This document shows positions 46,701 through 57,428 of a stretch of DNA of 64,000 nt, piece by piece (position 1 is the first letter of the stretch; the number at the start of each line of letters is the position of its first letter). The DNA is taken from positions 1,087,665-1,151,664 of the forward strand of contig QEOQ01000640.1 in the NCBI GenBank assembly GCA_010279815.1, given 5' to 3'. The notes beneath the pieces are model-generated. The model searched no databases, was not told the origin of the DNA, and worked only from the letters and a program-made list of their open reading frames with translations. Source of the stretch: Brachionus plicatilis. Taxonomy: Eukaryota > Rotifera > Eurotatoria > Ploima > Brachionidae. A program made the translations under genes and the position numbers.

Positions 46701-49407
46701 GTATCCGAGAATACATACTTTATGTATACATATACATATGTAATATGTATCCTGAGATACAAAAAAAAATTGTATTTTTATTGTTGGGGATACATGTTGG
46801 GATTGCGAATTTGAATAAATATTTTTTTTAAATTTTATTAAAATAATCTTTATTTTCCTAAAAGAAATTAGTTAAAATTAAAATTAAATGTTTTATATGT
46901 TTTTGCTGTTTCTTGATTAGTGTTTTCTTCTCAGTATTTCTATTTTAATTTTTATTTTAATAAAATTAAAAAATTATTTATTCAAATTCGCAATCCCAAC
47001 ATGCATCGCCAAATGCATCCTTTATGAATTCTGGGATACATGTTACATATAAATATGTATCTCAGGATACATATATGAATTTTACAAAAAAATATTTTTG
47101 AAAAAATACATAAAGTATGTATTCTCGGATACAAAAAAAATTTTTTATTTTTTTGATTCACAAAATACATATTTTATGTATCCTCGGATACATGCCAAAA
47201 ATGAGGTTAAAATGAGGTTGATCAATACCAAAATTTTTTTGTAAAAACTTCTTGCAGAAGCTAAACGTATGTGATACAAAGAAAACATTTACTGAAAAAA
47301 TATTTTTTTAGTCATAATTCACCCTGCTTTAACCCAAAAAAGACAAAAGAGAAAATTCAAAACGAATTTAGAAATAAAAAAAATTGAAGATAAGAAAAAA
47401 AATGGTGAACTTACAGTGAGCAACTTTTTAAACCTGTCGGAGCATTGTGTGAGATCCTTGAGATTACCGCGTCTAATCCAATGCCATTCATCGCCATTCT
47501 TGGGCAGCTCGTCGAGTGACGCGCACACATATACAGTGAGCGCCAGAGCGAACACGTCCGCCTTGACCAAATTGTCGTACTGTTCCTGCAATATTTCATT
47601 AGGCAAGTATCGGCAGTCGCCCTCCTCGACATGCGGATCGAGCGTGGACGTGACGTGACCCAAGTCGCCGATCTTGTACGTGATCATCTCGGAGAAAATG
47701 GACTTGCCGGTGCCGGACATGGGCAAAGCGGCCGCGCACGCCTCCTCGTCCTCGTCCAGCTCGTCGGACTCGATGCCCGACTCCTCGTTTAGCACAACGC
47801 CGTCGCTCTTCTCGCTCTTGATCTGTGTCCGTCTAGGCGTGCGACATATGAAAATGTTACCGGGCTTTATGTCCAAATGGACCAGATTAAGCGAGTGCAT
47901 GTACGCAAGGCCCTTGGCTATGTGCAACAACAGACTCTTCAGATCGTACTCGCTCATCAACAGCTTGGTGCTAGAGGCGGCGCTGGCCTGGTCGTCGAGC
48001 GCGGCCACCTCGCTCAAATTGTTCATTTTGAGCGACTCGATGAACTCGGCAAGCGAGCCGCCATTGCAGTACTCGTTCTGGATGAGCATGCGGTCCGCCT
48101 CGGCCCACGCCGAATAGTACTGCACAATGTTGTTGTGTTTGACGAGGACGGCGTGGGCGCACACCTCCTTCCACGCGTTCACCTCGGACGCCGAGCCGGC
48201 TATGGGCTTTTTGGACCGTTTGATGGCGTATGTGCAGCCATCCAGTCGATTGATGCACTTGAACACGTCGCCGAACTCGCCCGAGCCCAATTTGCACACC
48301 TCGTGAAACTCTTCGTGGTACCGGGAGACGAGACACTGGCGGAGCGCGAGACGCTTGTTGGGCGCCGCTGCGCTAGCCCCCTCCTCAATCGAGTTGTCGG
48401 CGCTGGCCTCTTGTTGCACGTGGCCCCGTTTGATGCTCTTGTTGAAGCCGGGGGTGGCGTGGTTGGACAGAGCCAGGTTGGCGGCGGCCAGCCGTACCAT
48501 CTGGGCCGCGTTCGACGCACTCGTCAATTTCGAGTTGTCGTAGGAGTTGGTCGGCGTGAACGGGTTGACGTTGGCGTGCAGCTGCTGGCCGAATGGCGAG
48601 TGCGGCGACTTGTTCAGTCGACTGACCGGCTTGAACATTGAGTTGTGGCTGAGCGGCATGGGGCACTTGGGCGCCGCTATTTTGAAGCTGGGCGTCGACG
48701 GACACTTTTTTATGTCGAACAGAGCCTTCATTTCGTCGCTCTGGTCGTCGTCGGTGTCGTCGAAGTTGAGCGCTTTGTTGGCGTCGAAGAGACGGGTGCG
48801 GAGCGGCGTGTCGGGCTTGCGCGTCGACTTGGGACTGTGCAGCTGGAAGAGGGCGGCCTTGCTGGTGGACACGTCGGATGCCTTTTTGATCAGGGTCTTG
48901 GGTGTGTGAGGGGTGTCGAATAGACGCAGCTTGCGGAATTTTTTGTGCGGCGGAGTGCGTCCGCTCTTCTTCTCCGGCTCCACGCTCGGCTTGGTGCTGA
49001 GGCTGGCGCGCTTTTTTTTCTTGAGCTTGAGCGAGGCCGGCTTGGCCAGCTCGCCGTCCTCCTCCTCCTCCTCTTCGTCCTCGCAGCTCAGCGCCGTCTT
49101 GTTCTGTATGGGCTTGAATGTTTGAGAGTGGGCTGTTTGGCGCTTGGTCTTGGAGCGGGTGGTGACCGCGTGCACCGTCTTGGAGATTTGTTTGGCGTTT
49201 AGCTTGGCAGTGTTGAGCAGCGGCGTGGTGTGCTGCGAGTGGGTGAGGGTGCAGTCGTTGAGGTCGGGCGACGGCTCGTCGAAGCACAGGTGCACCATCA
49301 TGGGCTCTTTTTTGCTCTTGGGCTGGTTGTTGTTGGAGTCGAGGGTGAGCGGGGACGGCGACGGTGTGCTAGACACTGACGACGTGGTCGACGACGACGA
49401 CCACGAT

Positions 49408-49438
<31 letters not shown>

Positions 49439-49559
49439 ATGAGTACGAGTAGTGACGGTTCGAGGTGGTCAGTGTGGCGCTCTTGGTCTGGTCTTTGTAC
49501 TTGCGCAAAAAGTACGGCATTGTGGTCGATTGTGGCTTTGAGTTCACGTTTAGAACCAT
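43771..49559 (-). CDS. WEE1: Wee1 mitotic inhibitor kinase
   Basis: Nuclear tyrosine kinase that delays mitosis by phosphorylating CDK1 on Tyr15. Two exons (49559-47415 and 44091-43771) encode 821 aa, joined in phase 0 as KKLLT|QMVDEDPANRPSA. The long N-terminus has a poly-Ser run, many SP/TP sites and the conserved Wee box RLFDTPHTPK (about 212-221). The kinase domain starts near 420: glycine loop GSGEFGDVF, Lys447 in AIKRSKK, HLDIKPGN with catalytic D563, and DLG (632-634) in place of DFG, as is normal for Wee1. An acidic insert of about 50 residues precedes DLG, and EGDCRYLPNEIL follows. The C-terminal QLRKELNQEKFKNEML coiled segment and final RSLSSSIL are Wee1-type. Exon 1 is strikingly GC-rich while all flanking DNA is AT-rich. 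The 3.3-kb intron is packed with repeats. Confidence 0.97.
44233..44510. repeat. GC-richer block with short terminal inverted repeats in the Wee1 intron
   Basis: Bounded by CTCTCGAACAG and its inverted copy CTGTTCGAGAG about 265 bp apart. The interior has balanced composition and local stems (for example GCACTAA...TTAGTGT). It has no coding frame of note. Could be a short DNA transposon; family unknown. Confidence 0.5.
44614..44763. mobile_element. 150-bp MITE-like element in the Wee1 intron
   Basis: A 15-bp perfect terminal inverted repeat CGCTATTTTAATAAA (44614-44628, inverted at 44749-44763) encloses a GC-richer core. No target duplication is obvious. Size and structure fit a MITE. Confidence 0.6.
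45495..46366. mobile_element. Large, diverged member of the TTGTGAAATT fold-back family
   Basis: Left end AATTGTGAAATTCGAATACA and right end complement CATTGTGAATATCAAATGCG are diverged inverted copies of the ends of the 12320 element. Each is followed by the characteristic TTGAACAAAAATTCTTCATT-like arm, and the left arm also has a GGTGCTACAAAGTATGTT word like the GGTGCAACGAAGTATGTTGC of that element. The interior carries direct repeats that also extend beyond its right end, so boundaries are uncertain. Confidence 0.5.
45751..47349. repeat. Three diverged direct-repeat units in the Wee1 intron, third one split by a palindrome
   Basis: Units start near 45751, 46021 and 46431. Each has a CCAAA...GTTT(G)...CTTTAAGACATAGA part followed by CTTGCAGATGCTGAATTTATG and ACATTTACAGAAGAATTTTT (seen at about 45882, 46214 and 47250). 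In the third unit the two parts are pushed apart by the insertion at 46561-47233. Confidence 0.7.
46561..47233. mobile_element. Palindromic fold-back element of GTATCC-type 14-mers
   Basis: Arms of about 250 bp start TTTGGTAT(A/T)GAT and CCTCATTTTTGGCATG and mirror each other. Along both arms recur near-palindromes of the form GTATCCGAGGATAC (for example 46600-46613). The AT-rich centre is about 160 bp. It lies within a direct-repeat unit, which marks it as an insertion. The short frames in it are not genes. Confidence 0.85.
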
Positions 49560-50035
49560 GTTTAAATAAGGAAAATTTACAACAAAAATAATAATAAACT
49601 GACTAAATCTAAAATATTTGCACGCTAAAAATGTTGCTTAAAGCAATCTTTGAGAGAGAGAGAGAAAGAGAGAGATTGGAGAAAAAAAAGAAGAAGCAAC
49701 TAGGCTCAATCTTTTTTCTTTTTTTTTTTTCTTTCGAATTTTGCTTGTTTGCTAATAGCGCCAAAATTTGAAAATTACACTGTGTATAAATTGTGTGCAT
49801 TTTGATGGGAATGATGAATGAGCGACTTGATTCTGAGACACTGTGCACTAAGATGAGCTTGCTTTTTTGTTTATTCTCATGGTGACAACTTTTTTGTCTT
49901 GGTCTATTTGGATGCACTTTTTTTGTCTTCGAATAAGCTTAACATTTAATGCATAATTTATGCAAAAATTTCCTTGATCAACATTCCTATTTCATTACAA
50001 CACTGGTTATAAGAAACCGGTTCCACTAAGCGGTA
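49560..50035. other. Wee1 upstream region with a GA repeat
   Basis: Contains an interrupted (GA)n tract at 49652-49675, about 95 bp upstream of the Wee1 ATG, likely 5' UTR or promoter. Animal GA tracts often bind GAGA-type factors; that role here is a guess. Composition falls back to AT-rich immediately outside the coding exon. Confidence 0.4.
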
Positions 50036-50097
50036 CAGCCACATCAGGTAAATCTCAAGTCAAGGTCAAGTCCGGACTTAAATTTTTATAAAGTAAA

Positions 50098-50775
50098 CGG
50101 CAAACAATTCATGTGGCCGCCTTAATAACTACTTGGAACGGCAAAAAATTCATGTGGCCGCCTTAATAACTACTTAGAACGGCAAAAAATTCATGTGGCC
50201 GCCTTAATAACTACTTGGAACGGCAAAAATCCATGTAGCCGCCTAAATAACTACTTGGAACGGCAAAAAATTCATGTGGCCGCCTTAATAACTACTTGGA
50301 ACGGCAAAAATCCATGTGGCCACCTTAATAACTACTTGGAACGGTAAAAATCTATATGGCTGCCTTAAGGCATTGTGAATTTTGGAACAAAGAACAAAAA
50401 AAAATTTTTCTAAAATGAAATAACTTATTTACTATGAGCCTATAAATTTTTCTGCAAAATTTATCAGCTGATAAAAACTTAGTACCGCTTAAATTTAGTT
50501 TCTGTACAATAACTCAGCAATTTAATTTTAATGATTTTCTAATAAATTTAGTGCTTTGCAGAGTTGCAAAATTTTTGCAGAGACTAAAATTAGGTGGTAC
50601 AAAGTTTTTATCAGCTGATACTTTTTGCAGAAAAATTTATAGACTCATAGTAAAAGGTTATTAAATTTTAAAAAAATTTGCTTTTGTTCTTTGTTTCAGA
50701 ACAATGCTCGCCTCAATTACTACCTGGAACGGTAAAAAATTCATGTGACCGACTTAATAACTACTTTGAACGGCA
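50098..50775 (+). repeat. 41-bp minisatellite interrupted by a MITE
   Basis: About eight units of the form CGGCAAAAAATTCATGTGGC CGCC-TTAATAACTACTTGGAA (40-41 bp) run from 50098 to about 50368 and resume at 50709-50775. Units carry point changes and a 1-bp length variant. Not a CRISPR: the repeats are head to tail without unique spacers. Flanking AAGTC-rich words at about 50036-50090 and 50820-50880 are roughly inverted, so the array may sit inside an older transposon. Confidence 0.9.
50369..50708. mobile_element. Fold-back MITE inserted in the minisatellite
   Basis: Inverted arms of about 150 bp start GGCATTGTGAATTTTGGAAC (left) and AGCATTGTTCTGAAACAAAG (right, complement) and include TATCAGCTGATA in both arms. 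Flanking 8-bp copies tgccttaa and cgcctcaa derive from the minisatellite word cgccttaa, showing an 8-bp target duplication. Same terminal core as elements at 12320 and 42373. Confidence 0.85.
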
Positions 50776-53700
50776 ACTTGAATTTTTGATTCAAAGACAA
50801 TTTTGACTTTAAAAGAAATTATTTTCTAGTCCAAACTTTGACTTTGACTTAAACTTGTGACTTAAAAACAAGTCTGCATCAGATAAAGATATTATTAGAT
50901 CCGATCGGTATGAGAGTCAGCCAGCTAGAGCAAGAAAACGAAGCTTAAACTGTAAAACAGTATAGAAAAAGCAATACTCATGTACGAAGGCAAATGTTGG
51001 AGTATATCTGAGAGTGATAGAAAAAGTTTTGTACCTTTCACACTAGAATCTTAAGGAGATTCTGCGAATACAACAAATAAGCGATTTGGCCTTTTAACTA
51101 ATCATAATAATCAGTTTAAATTGTTAACTTTACTTTCAATGCTATTGAAATTATTTAGGCGATTTTTCGAAAAAATTAATCTTTTCAAAAACTTATCTTA
51201 TTTTGATTCAAAAGCATCAAAATCAAGAACAGATTCTTCAAAAAAAACTTTAGAAAAATTGGTCCACTGATTGACTTTCACACCTAAAATCTCGATCAAA
51301 AATATATTTATTTAAAAAAAAATTCTAAACTCATTGAAAATAATAATTTTATTAAATAACTTTTCAAGCAAATATTTAAATAGAAAATTTGATTATCAAC
51401 CTTTTTTCGCTCTTTAATAAACTAAATGTGTCAAAATCAATCTAATAAATAATTTAACAGCTTTTATTTTAAAAGGTAAAATCGAAAATAAAATAAAAAA
51501 CAACTGTATATTTAATCAAAAATTTCCTTATTTATAGGAAAAATGTCTGGATGTTTTCTAACCAAAAATACCCAATATCTTTAAAGAAAATTTTTTATAA
51601 TTTAAATTTTAAACCAAGATGGTTCAAGACGCACCCTCTTAATTAAAAAAAAATTCAAAAGTTACAGAAATTCTTTAATAATAAAATGATTGACCTGAAA
51701 ATTGCACTTCTTTAATTTTATATTTAATCGATTAATTGATCAGTCGAATGCTTTTCTTTCAGCATGAAAAAACTGCAAATAATGACAGCCTTTTATGCGC
51801 TTAAAAAAAGTGTAAGAAAGTTTAAGAGAAAATAGAAAGTAGAATAGGCGGTCTGATTTGTTTTAGCACATTCAGGTCGCTAATATTAGCTTTGAGATCG
51901 AGTTAAAAGTATGTCTAAGAATGCTCATGAAAATAACGATGCGAATTATTTATCTAAACATTTCATGATAGAAACACGTCTTAAATGTTTATTGTTTATA
52001 CGCATCGTCACCGTTTAATCTGTTGCTTTGAAATAATTAAAAAAAAAACCTACTCATCGATTCATCAATCAAAATTTACTTTTAATTTTGAATCACATTA
52101 AAAGGTTTTAAAATTCCATTTTTATATGGTGTTTATCTTATCTTTTGAATAGAGATACAAATAAATAAATAAGTTGGAATTTTCTTAAGTGGACACAATC
52201 TTTATTTGTTTATCTCTCTAAGTCTATCTACTTCAAATATTCAAGATAAACTATTATTTAATGTTTTGTTGTTATGACCATAAGAATCATCTTTGAGTGT
52301 TTCGATAATAACTTAGCGTGCAATCATTATTTTAGATAACGGTGTGAATTTCTCAGCAAATGTTTTTTTTTATTCAAAAAATTATAAACTTTGAACTTAA
52401 TTTTACATATTGAGTTTGTTAAATAATCTATTATTTAAAACCACGTTGAAACTGTCACATGCTGGCATCCAGAATTTCATGTATAATTTCAGTATCATAA
52501 ATGATTCGGATTAATTGATATTAAAATTTTAGAATATTTTTTTTTTAAATAAAATTTATAGAGCTAATATTTATTTTTACTACTCAACCGATCACAATAA
52601 GAAAAAAAGAACAGCCAAATTTAATTTTTGATTTACTTGAAGAATTGTTTTTTCAAGATTACTTTTTCTCAAAACATTCGAGGAACATCAAAATTTAAAA
52701 TTTTTTAAGTACTAAATTTAATACATGTCCTTATTGGGATCATCTAACAAATATAGATTCGTAATGGACAATGTTCAGAACAAAATAAAGATGTCTAAAA
52801 TGAAAAGATTACTACAGTTCTTGAAATCCCGCAATTTAAAAAAAAGAAAATGATTCCAAAATAAATTTGATTGCTAAACCTGAATTTTTAAATAAAAAGA
52901 CTTTTAAATCGTCTCAAAATCTTAGTTAATTTTTGTTTTTTTTTTTTTAATTAACTCCAAAAAAAGCATCAATTGACAATTAATGAACTAAAAATTTTCT
53001 TGAAAAATTTAAGCTTTTTTCATAAATTCTGCTTAAAATTCAAAATTAAAATCTTGAAAAACAAGGGACTGGTATAATTTATTAGTATATTTCAAGTTTC
53101 AAAATTTTAAACAATTAAAAAGACAACATAATTTAAAAAAATATTTGTTTTTAAAAACTAGATAAAAGTCAAATTTTGCTAAATTTAATTATGATTTTTT
53201 ATTTAATTGAAATTTCGGAAAATCATTTTAGGGCACCATAAATCAAGTTAACTATTTTCTAATAGATAGAAAATACGAGGAGGATTAAATTAAGCGAAAG
53301 ATCATAATTTTCAGGTGATCCATTCAAGACATATCAATCAACAAGATGCTGTAGTTTAAACTACTAATATTTTTCTTTAATAGCAAGTTTTTAAATTTAG
53401 GTAGGGATCACTATTTTAGCTTCATATGCCAGAAAAATTTATTTTCTCAATATTTATTATTTTTTAAAAGCCGGAGTTGTAATTAAGACAATAAGAGTTT
53501 TGAGTCAAATCAAGTATTATTTATTATTGAATTTTTTTTTCTGGTGGAATAAAACTCATCTGACCACCACAACAAAAACAAAAAATTCAATTTGCTGTGT
53601 TTTCCTCGGCTAAGAACGGCAATATTAATTTTAACTTAAAGTAATTTTTTTGTTTTTAAAATCAAATTTTAAATTCATATAATTTTAATGAAAGTTAATT

Positions 53701-55150
53701 CTTTCAATATCCAAAACCTAGTTCTTCCTTTTTGAAAAGCCTTAATTTGAAAATTTAGAAGCGTATCAAAAGCTAAATGCTTCTAGTCTAAACATAAATT
53801 GGAATGATATTCATAATAATTTTTTAAAGAATTTTTTTTTTACTTTGATATCATATCATATCAAAGTAAAATAGTATTTCATTTTGTTTAAAATAATAAA
53901 TTAGAAAATATTTGATTTGTAGTTAGCGATTCAATCAGATAGATCATAAAAATTGCATGAACCATCAAATTAAAAAAACGCTGATTCATTCTTATACCAG
54001 CAATAAAATTATGATACATATCAGCCAAGATTTTATTATTTTAATTGCTTTTATTAAAGATTAAATATCTTAAAAATTGAGCCTAATAATATTTGATCAA
54101 TTCCCTTTTAAATAATTTGAGTAAAATAAAATGCTTGGTGACTTGAGAAGTATCTTGAGTTAAGGTGATCATTTTTTTCAAACAATTAAAAAAAGAAATA
54201 ACGAAGTTTCTGTTTATATTCTAAAGTTCTTAGACTTTTTAAAATTGAACTTTATCTTTTTTCCAAGATATCTTACATCAGTTCTATTGGGTTCAATCAT
54301 TTATCATCACAAAAATCTAAGTATTTATTCTTTAAAATCTTTGATCTCAAGCGATTGCTGCAATTCACTAAATTAAATCTTGAATCGGTACTAACGAGTG
54401 TTGGTCGGCTGAATTTGGATCTTAAGCGACACTTTTACATTGTGACTACATCTCTGACTCTTTAGAGCTTTGTTTGAATAACTTAAGATTCAATCGAAAC
54501 CTTTTAAATGAATTAATAAAAACAAATTAAATTAGTTCATTTCTTCTGACCCAAAGGAGATTTTATCAATAGCTATATCTTTTTCCTTTTCAAATTTCAA
54601 ATTTTTATTTTTATTTAATTTTACTTTCTTTTTCTTTTTATTTTACTTCTCCTTATGGAAGTTAATTGGAATTAAATAAATAAATAAAAAAATATTTATA
54701 TATTCTTCTTAACTTATTACTAGTCATTGATCATCAGAAATTAATTTTGTTAAACTTAAAACTTGATAATAACTTATTTTGGCAAAGTTGTTCTGAATGT
54801 TTGTTTGGCTTTTAATTTTCAAATAATTGTCAATCAATAAAATTAATAATAATTAATTTTCAAAAATTTGTCTATCATTTACAATCTTTTAAATTTTTTT
54901 AAAATAATTTCAAAAAATAAAAAAAAATTTCAGGTTATTTTGTTTAATTGGTAAATTTAGCATATTCTTTAATATCAAAATTGTATTATTTATTTTTTAA
55001 AATTTTAAGCATTACCTATGTGATGTATTTTTAAAAATAAATAATATTAATAAATTAAATTGAATTGAATAAAAAAAATAACAGAATTCCTGAAAATTTA
55101 TTAAAAAAACAATAAATAAAATAAATTTTTTTACAAAAAAATGAGAAGGA
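50776..55150. other. Gene-free AT-rich stretch
   Basis: Over 4 kb with no coding frame I can support. Minor features are an imperfect inverted repeat ACGATGCG...CGCATCGT at about 51936-52008 and a 14-bp-arm palindrome at 53838-53871. Confidence 0.5.
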
Positions 55151-55459
55151 TCATTTATATTTTGCGGCCAAAACCATCAATTGAGCTGTGTTTGCTCCAG
55201 TCATTTGTTCGACAATTTTTCCGTCTTTATAGATATTGTAAGTTGGCATTGATCCTACTTTTTCAGTCGCAGCGATGTCTGGCAATTTTTCAATATCAAC
55301 TTTCATAAATTTCAGTTTTGGATACAATTTTGCTATACTTTCAAATATTGGTGTCATCATCCTACACGGAGCACACCATTGAGCAGTAAAGCCAACTACA
55401 GTTACACCTCTTGAGATAAAGTTTTTAAAATCAGGGTTTGAATTAGCATGATGAATCAT
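55151..55459 (-). CDS. Thioredoxin-like protein with WCAPC site
   Basis: Intronless 102-aa thioredoxin-fold protein. The active site is W28-C29-A30-P31-C32-R, with both catalytic cysteines, and the cis-proline is in SMPTY. The buried Asp before the active-site strand is Gly here (VVGFTAQWC). The central VDIEKLPDIAATEKV and YNIYKDGKIVEQMTGAN strands and helices are all present, so the fold should be complete. WCAPC is seen in several thioredoxin branches and should still be redox active. No presequence. A plus-strand TTTATT at 55097-55102 is a likely poly(A) signal. It is the first of three redox genes within 3 kb. It is not a recent copy of the pair at 24.8 kb. Confidence 0.93.
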   Translation of the reverse strand: MIHHANSNPDFKNFISRGVTVVGFTAQWCAPCRMMTPIFESIAKLYPKLKFMKVDIEKLPDIAATEKVGSMPTYNIYKDGKIVEQMTGANTAQLMVLAAKYK

Positions 55460-55956
55460 TTTTTTAATCTAAAAATTTAATTTACGAATCTAAGATTTTT
55501 TTTCCAAAACTCTTGATTTATATAGAAAACTAGGTGCTGTCGACTGTCCTAAACCCTCAGGCTTCATGTGGTATTTAAATAATCACTCAGTGTCAATAAA
55601 ATTTTTTTGAAGCTTTGATTACTCAATTTTATTGTGAGTTTTCACTGCAAGGGATATTTTTATTTTAAAATCTAGTGATGGTATCAATAACGTGCATCAA
55701 GCAAACTTTATTTAAAAGGGTGTAGAATCAATAAAATAAGTATTGTATATTTACATGCTTTCAAAATCAATTTTTCAAATCATTGTTGTTGACGAGATTC
55801 GATTTTTTTCTATTCAAAATATTAAACTTTAAATTCCTTGCATACTATAATGACAAGACATTCAATCGATTCATACAAATTAAATAAAAACATTCAATAA
55901 TACACATTAAGCCTTTTAAAAAATTTAAATATATATTTAAAATCGATTCAATTTGA

Positions 55957-56522
55957 AAGCTTGAATTGGATGAATTCAAAATAAAACCTAGTAAAGTACC
56001 TACAATCGAACGTGAAAGCTTAAAATCATCAAATATAATCAATAAACTATCAAATAAAATTTCGAATAATTGTCATTTAAATACGATAAGTCAAAAAAAA
56101 TTTTTAAATAAAAAATAAACCTTCGTAAACTCGATAAAATTAGATAAAAAATTGATATTTTTTCTAAGAATTGACGATATGTATTTTTTTAATATAATTT
56201 GATTATTTTTTTGAACATTTTTTTAGTATTCCAGGTAAACAAAATTAAATTTTTTGTTTTCATTCAATTTTTAGATTTAGATAAAATAAAATATCGATTT
56301 AATGATTAAAAATAGACTCAAAATTCTAGAAATTTGATGAAATTTAAAAATCTCGATGATTTAACATCAACCTTTGCAGATATCATAAACTTAAATGAAA
56401 ATTTATCAAGTTATGTTCGTATTATTAAAGAAAAAATAAATTATTATTTAAAACAAAAACCAAAAAAATTATTAAAAAATAACTGGATTAGATTGCGTGA
56501 TTTTGTTGATCTATCTTCATAA
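55957..56522 (+). other. Possible uncharacterised gene, two open blocks
   Basis: Two plus-strand open blocks have protein-like rather than low-complexity composition. Block 1 (55957-56118) reads KLELDEFKIKPSKVPTIERE and on, ending at TAA. Block 2 (56337-56522) starts MKFKNLDDLTSTFADIINLN, contains SSYVRIIKEKINYYLKQKPK and ends RLRDFVDLSS, 61 aa and largely helical. An acceptor-like tctag sits just before block 2. I cannot connect them with a proven intron or recognise a family. They may be exons of one fast-evolving gene, two small genes, or chance. Confidence 0.3.
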
Positions 56523-56884
56523 GTAATTAACAATGCTTCACATTATTTAAAAAAAAGGATTACATGTTTTTTTTTTAATTAAATAATGACAGTTTATTTT
56601 AATTTTAAAAAGCGATGAAACTCTCTTAAATAATTTTTAATTTTATCATGTTGAATTTTAGGAGTTCTTTGAGCTCAAAATATCAAATTTTAAATTCAAC
56701 TTAAACGAAAGAGCTAATTTCATTGATAAAATAAATTTTGTCATCTTAAAAATTTTTAAATTGAAAACATTCCTCTATCTGGGATATAAAAAAATTTGAA
56801 AATATTAAAAAAATTTATTCAATGACTTATAAAATCTATTGAAAATTAAAACTCATTCTCAGAGGGAAATGGATTAAATTTAAT

Positions 56885-57245
56885 TTAGATTGCTCCACAT
56901 TCTTGCAAAAGTTCTTTCAGTTTTCCTTGACCATCAAGTCTTGCCGTTTCATCTCCTCCACCAATACATTTTCCATTTATGAATACTCGTGGGACCTGAA
57001 TAAAAAAAATAAAAAAAATAAAATAAATAAAAATAAAGGGTCCTTACACTTCTGGCTCCGGTCAGTCTGGCGCAATAGTCCTGAATTTCGTCAGCGTCAT
57101 CTCTATTGTCTAATTCAATGATCACTATATCCTTAATATTATATTTTTTTAAAACATTTTTGGCTTTGACACAAAAAGGACAATAAGTTTTTGAGATGAC
57201 CACAACTTTGTGAGATTTTAAGGCTTCGTCAACAACTTTGGACAT
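56885..57245 (-). CDS. Glutaredoxin, dithiol CPFC type
   Basis: Glutathione-dependent thiol-disulfide oxidoreductase of 102 aa. Two exons (57245-57048 and 56995-56885) join in phase 0 as GARS|VPRVF across a 52-bp intron. The active site is C22-P-F-C25 in [17 protein letters not shown]; many animal dithiol glutaredoxins have CPYC here. The TVP-type motif reads SVP with the cis-proline, and the glutathione-binding GGGDETARL follows. It ends [12 protein letters not shown]. The length is that of a cytosolic glutaredoxin without presequence. Upstream codons in frame are Phe/Lys-rich and not used. It lies between the thioredoxin at 55.2 kb and the glutaredoxin-like gene at 57.7 kb. Confidence 0.95.
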
Positions 57246-57428
57246 TTTGAGAAATTTATATAGAATTCTATAGAAAAAAAAGATTTTTTTTAAATTTTTA
57301 TATTGAAAAAAAAATCGAAAGGGTTGTGAGCATAAATGCTTGAAATTTGCATAATCGTGTTTCATTTAGTTTTGTTGCATTGAAGCAAATTAATTTCCCA
57401 AAAGACGGGATTTCAAAACCAATAAGTT

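Noticed and set aside
46487..47170. Several 62-91 codon frames rich in YPRIH-type words
   Set aside because: Translations of the GTATCC palindrome repeats, not genes.
47877..48641. 254-codon plus-strand frame
   Set aside because: Lies antisense to the GC-rich Wee1 exon. High GC and codon bias suppress stops on the other strand, and the product has no domain. Other antisense and shifted frames in 47411-49591 are rejected for the same reason.
49609..49917. 102-codon minus-strand frame upstream of Wee1
   Set aside because: Contains the GA repeat and a poly-Phe run; more likely 5' UTR or promoter of Wee1 than a protein.
50098..50775. CRISPR-like repeats
   Set aside because: Units are head-to-tail without unique spacers; this is a minisatellite in an animal genome.
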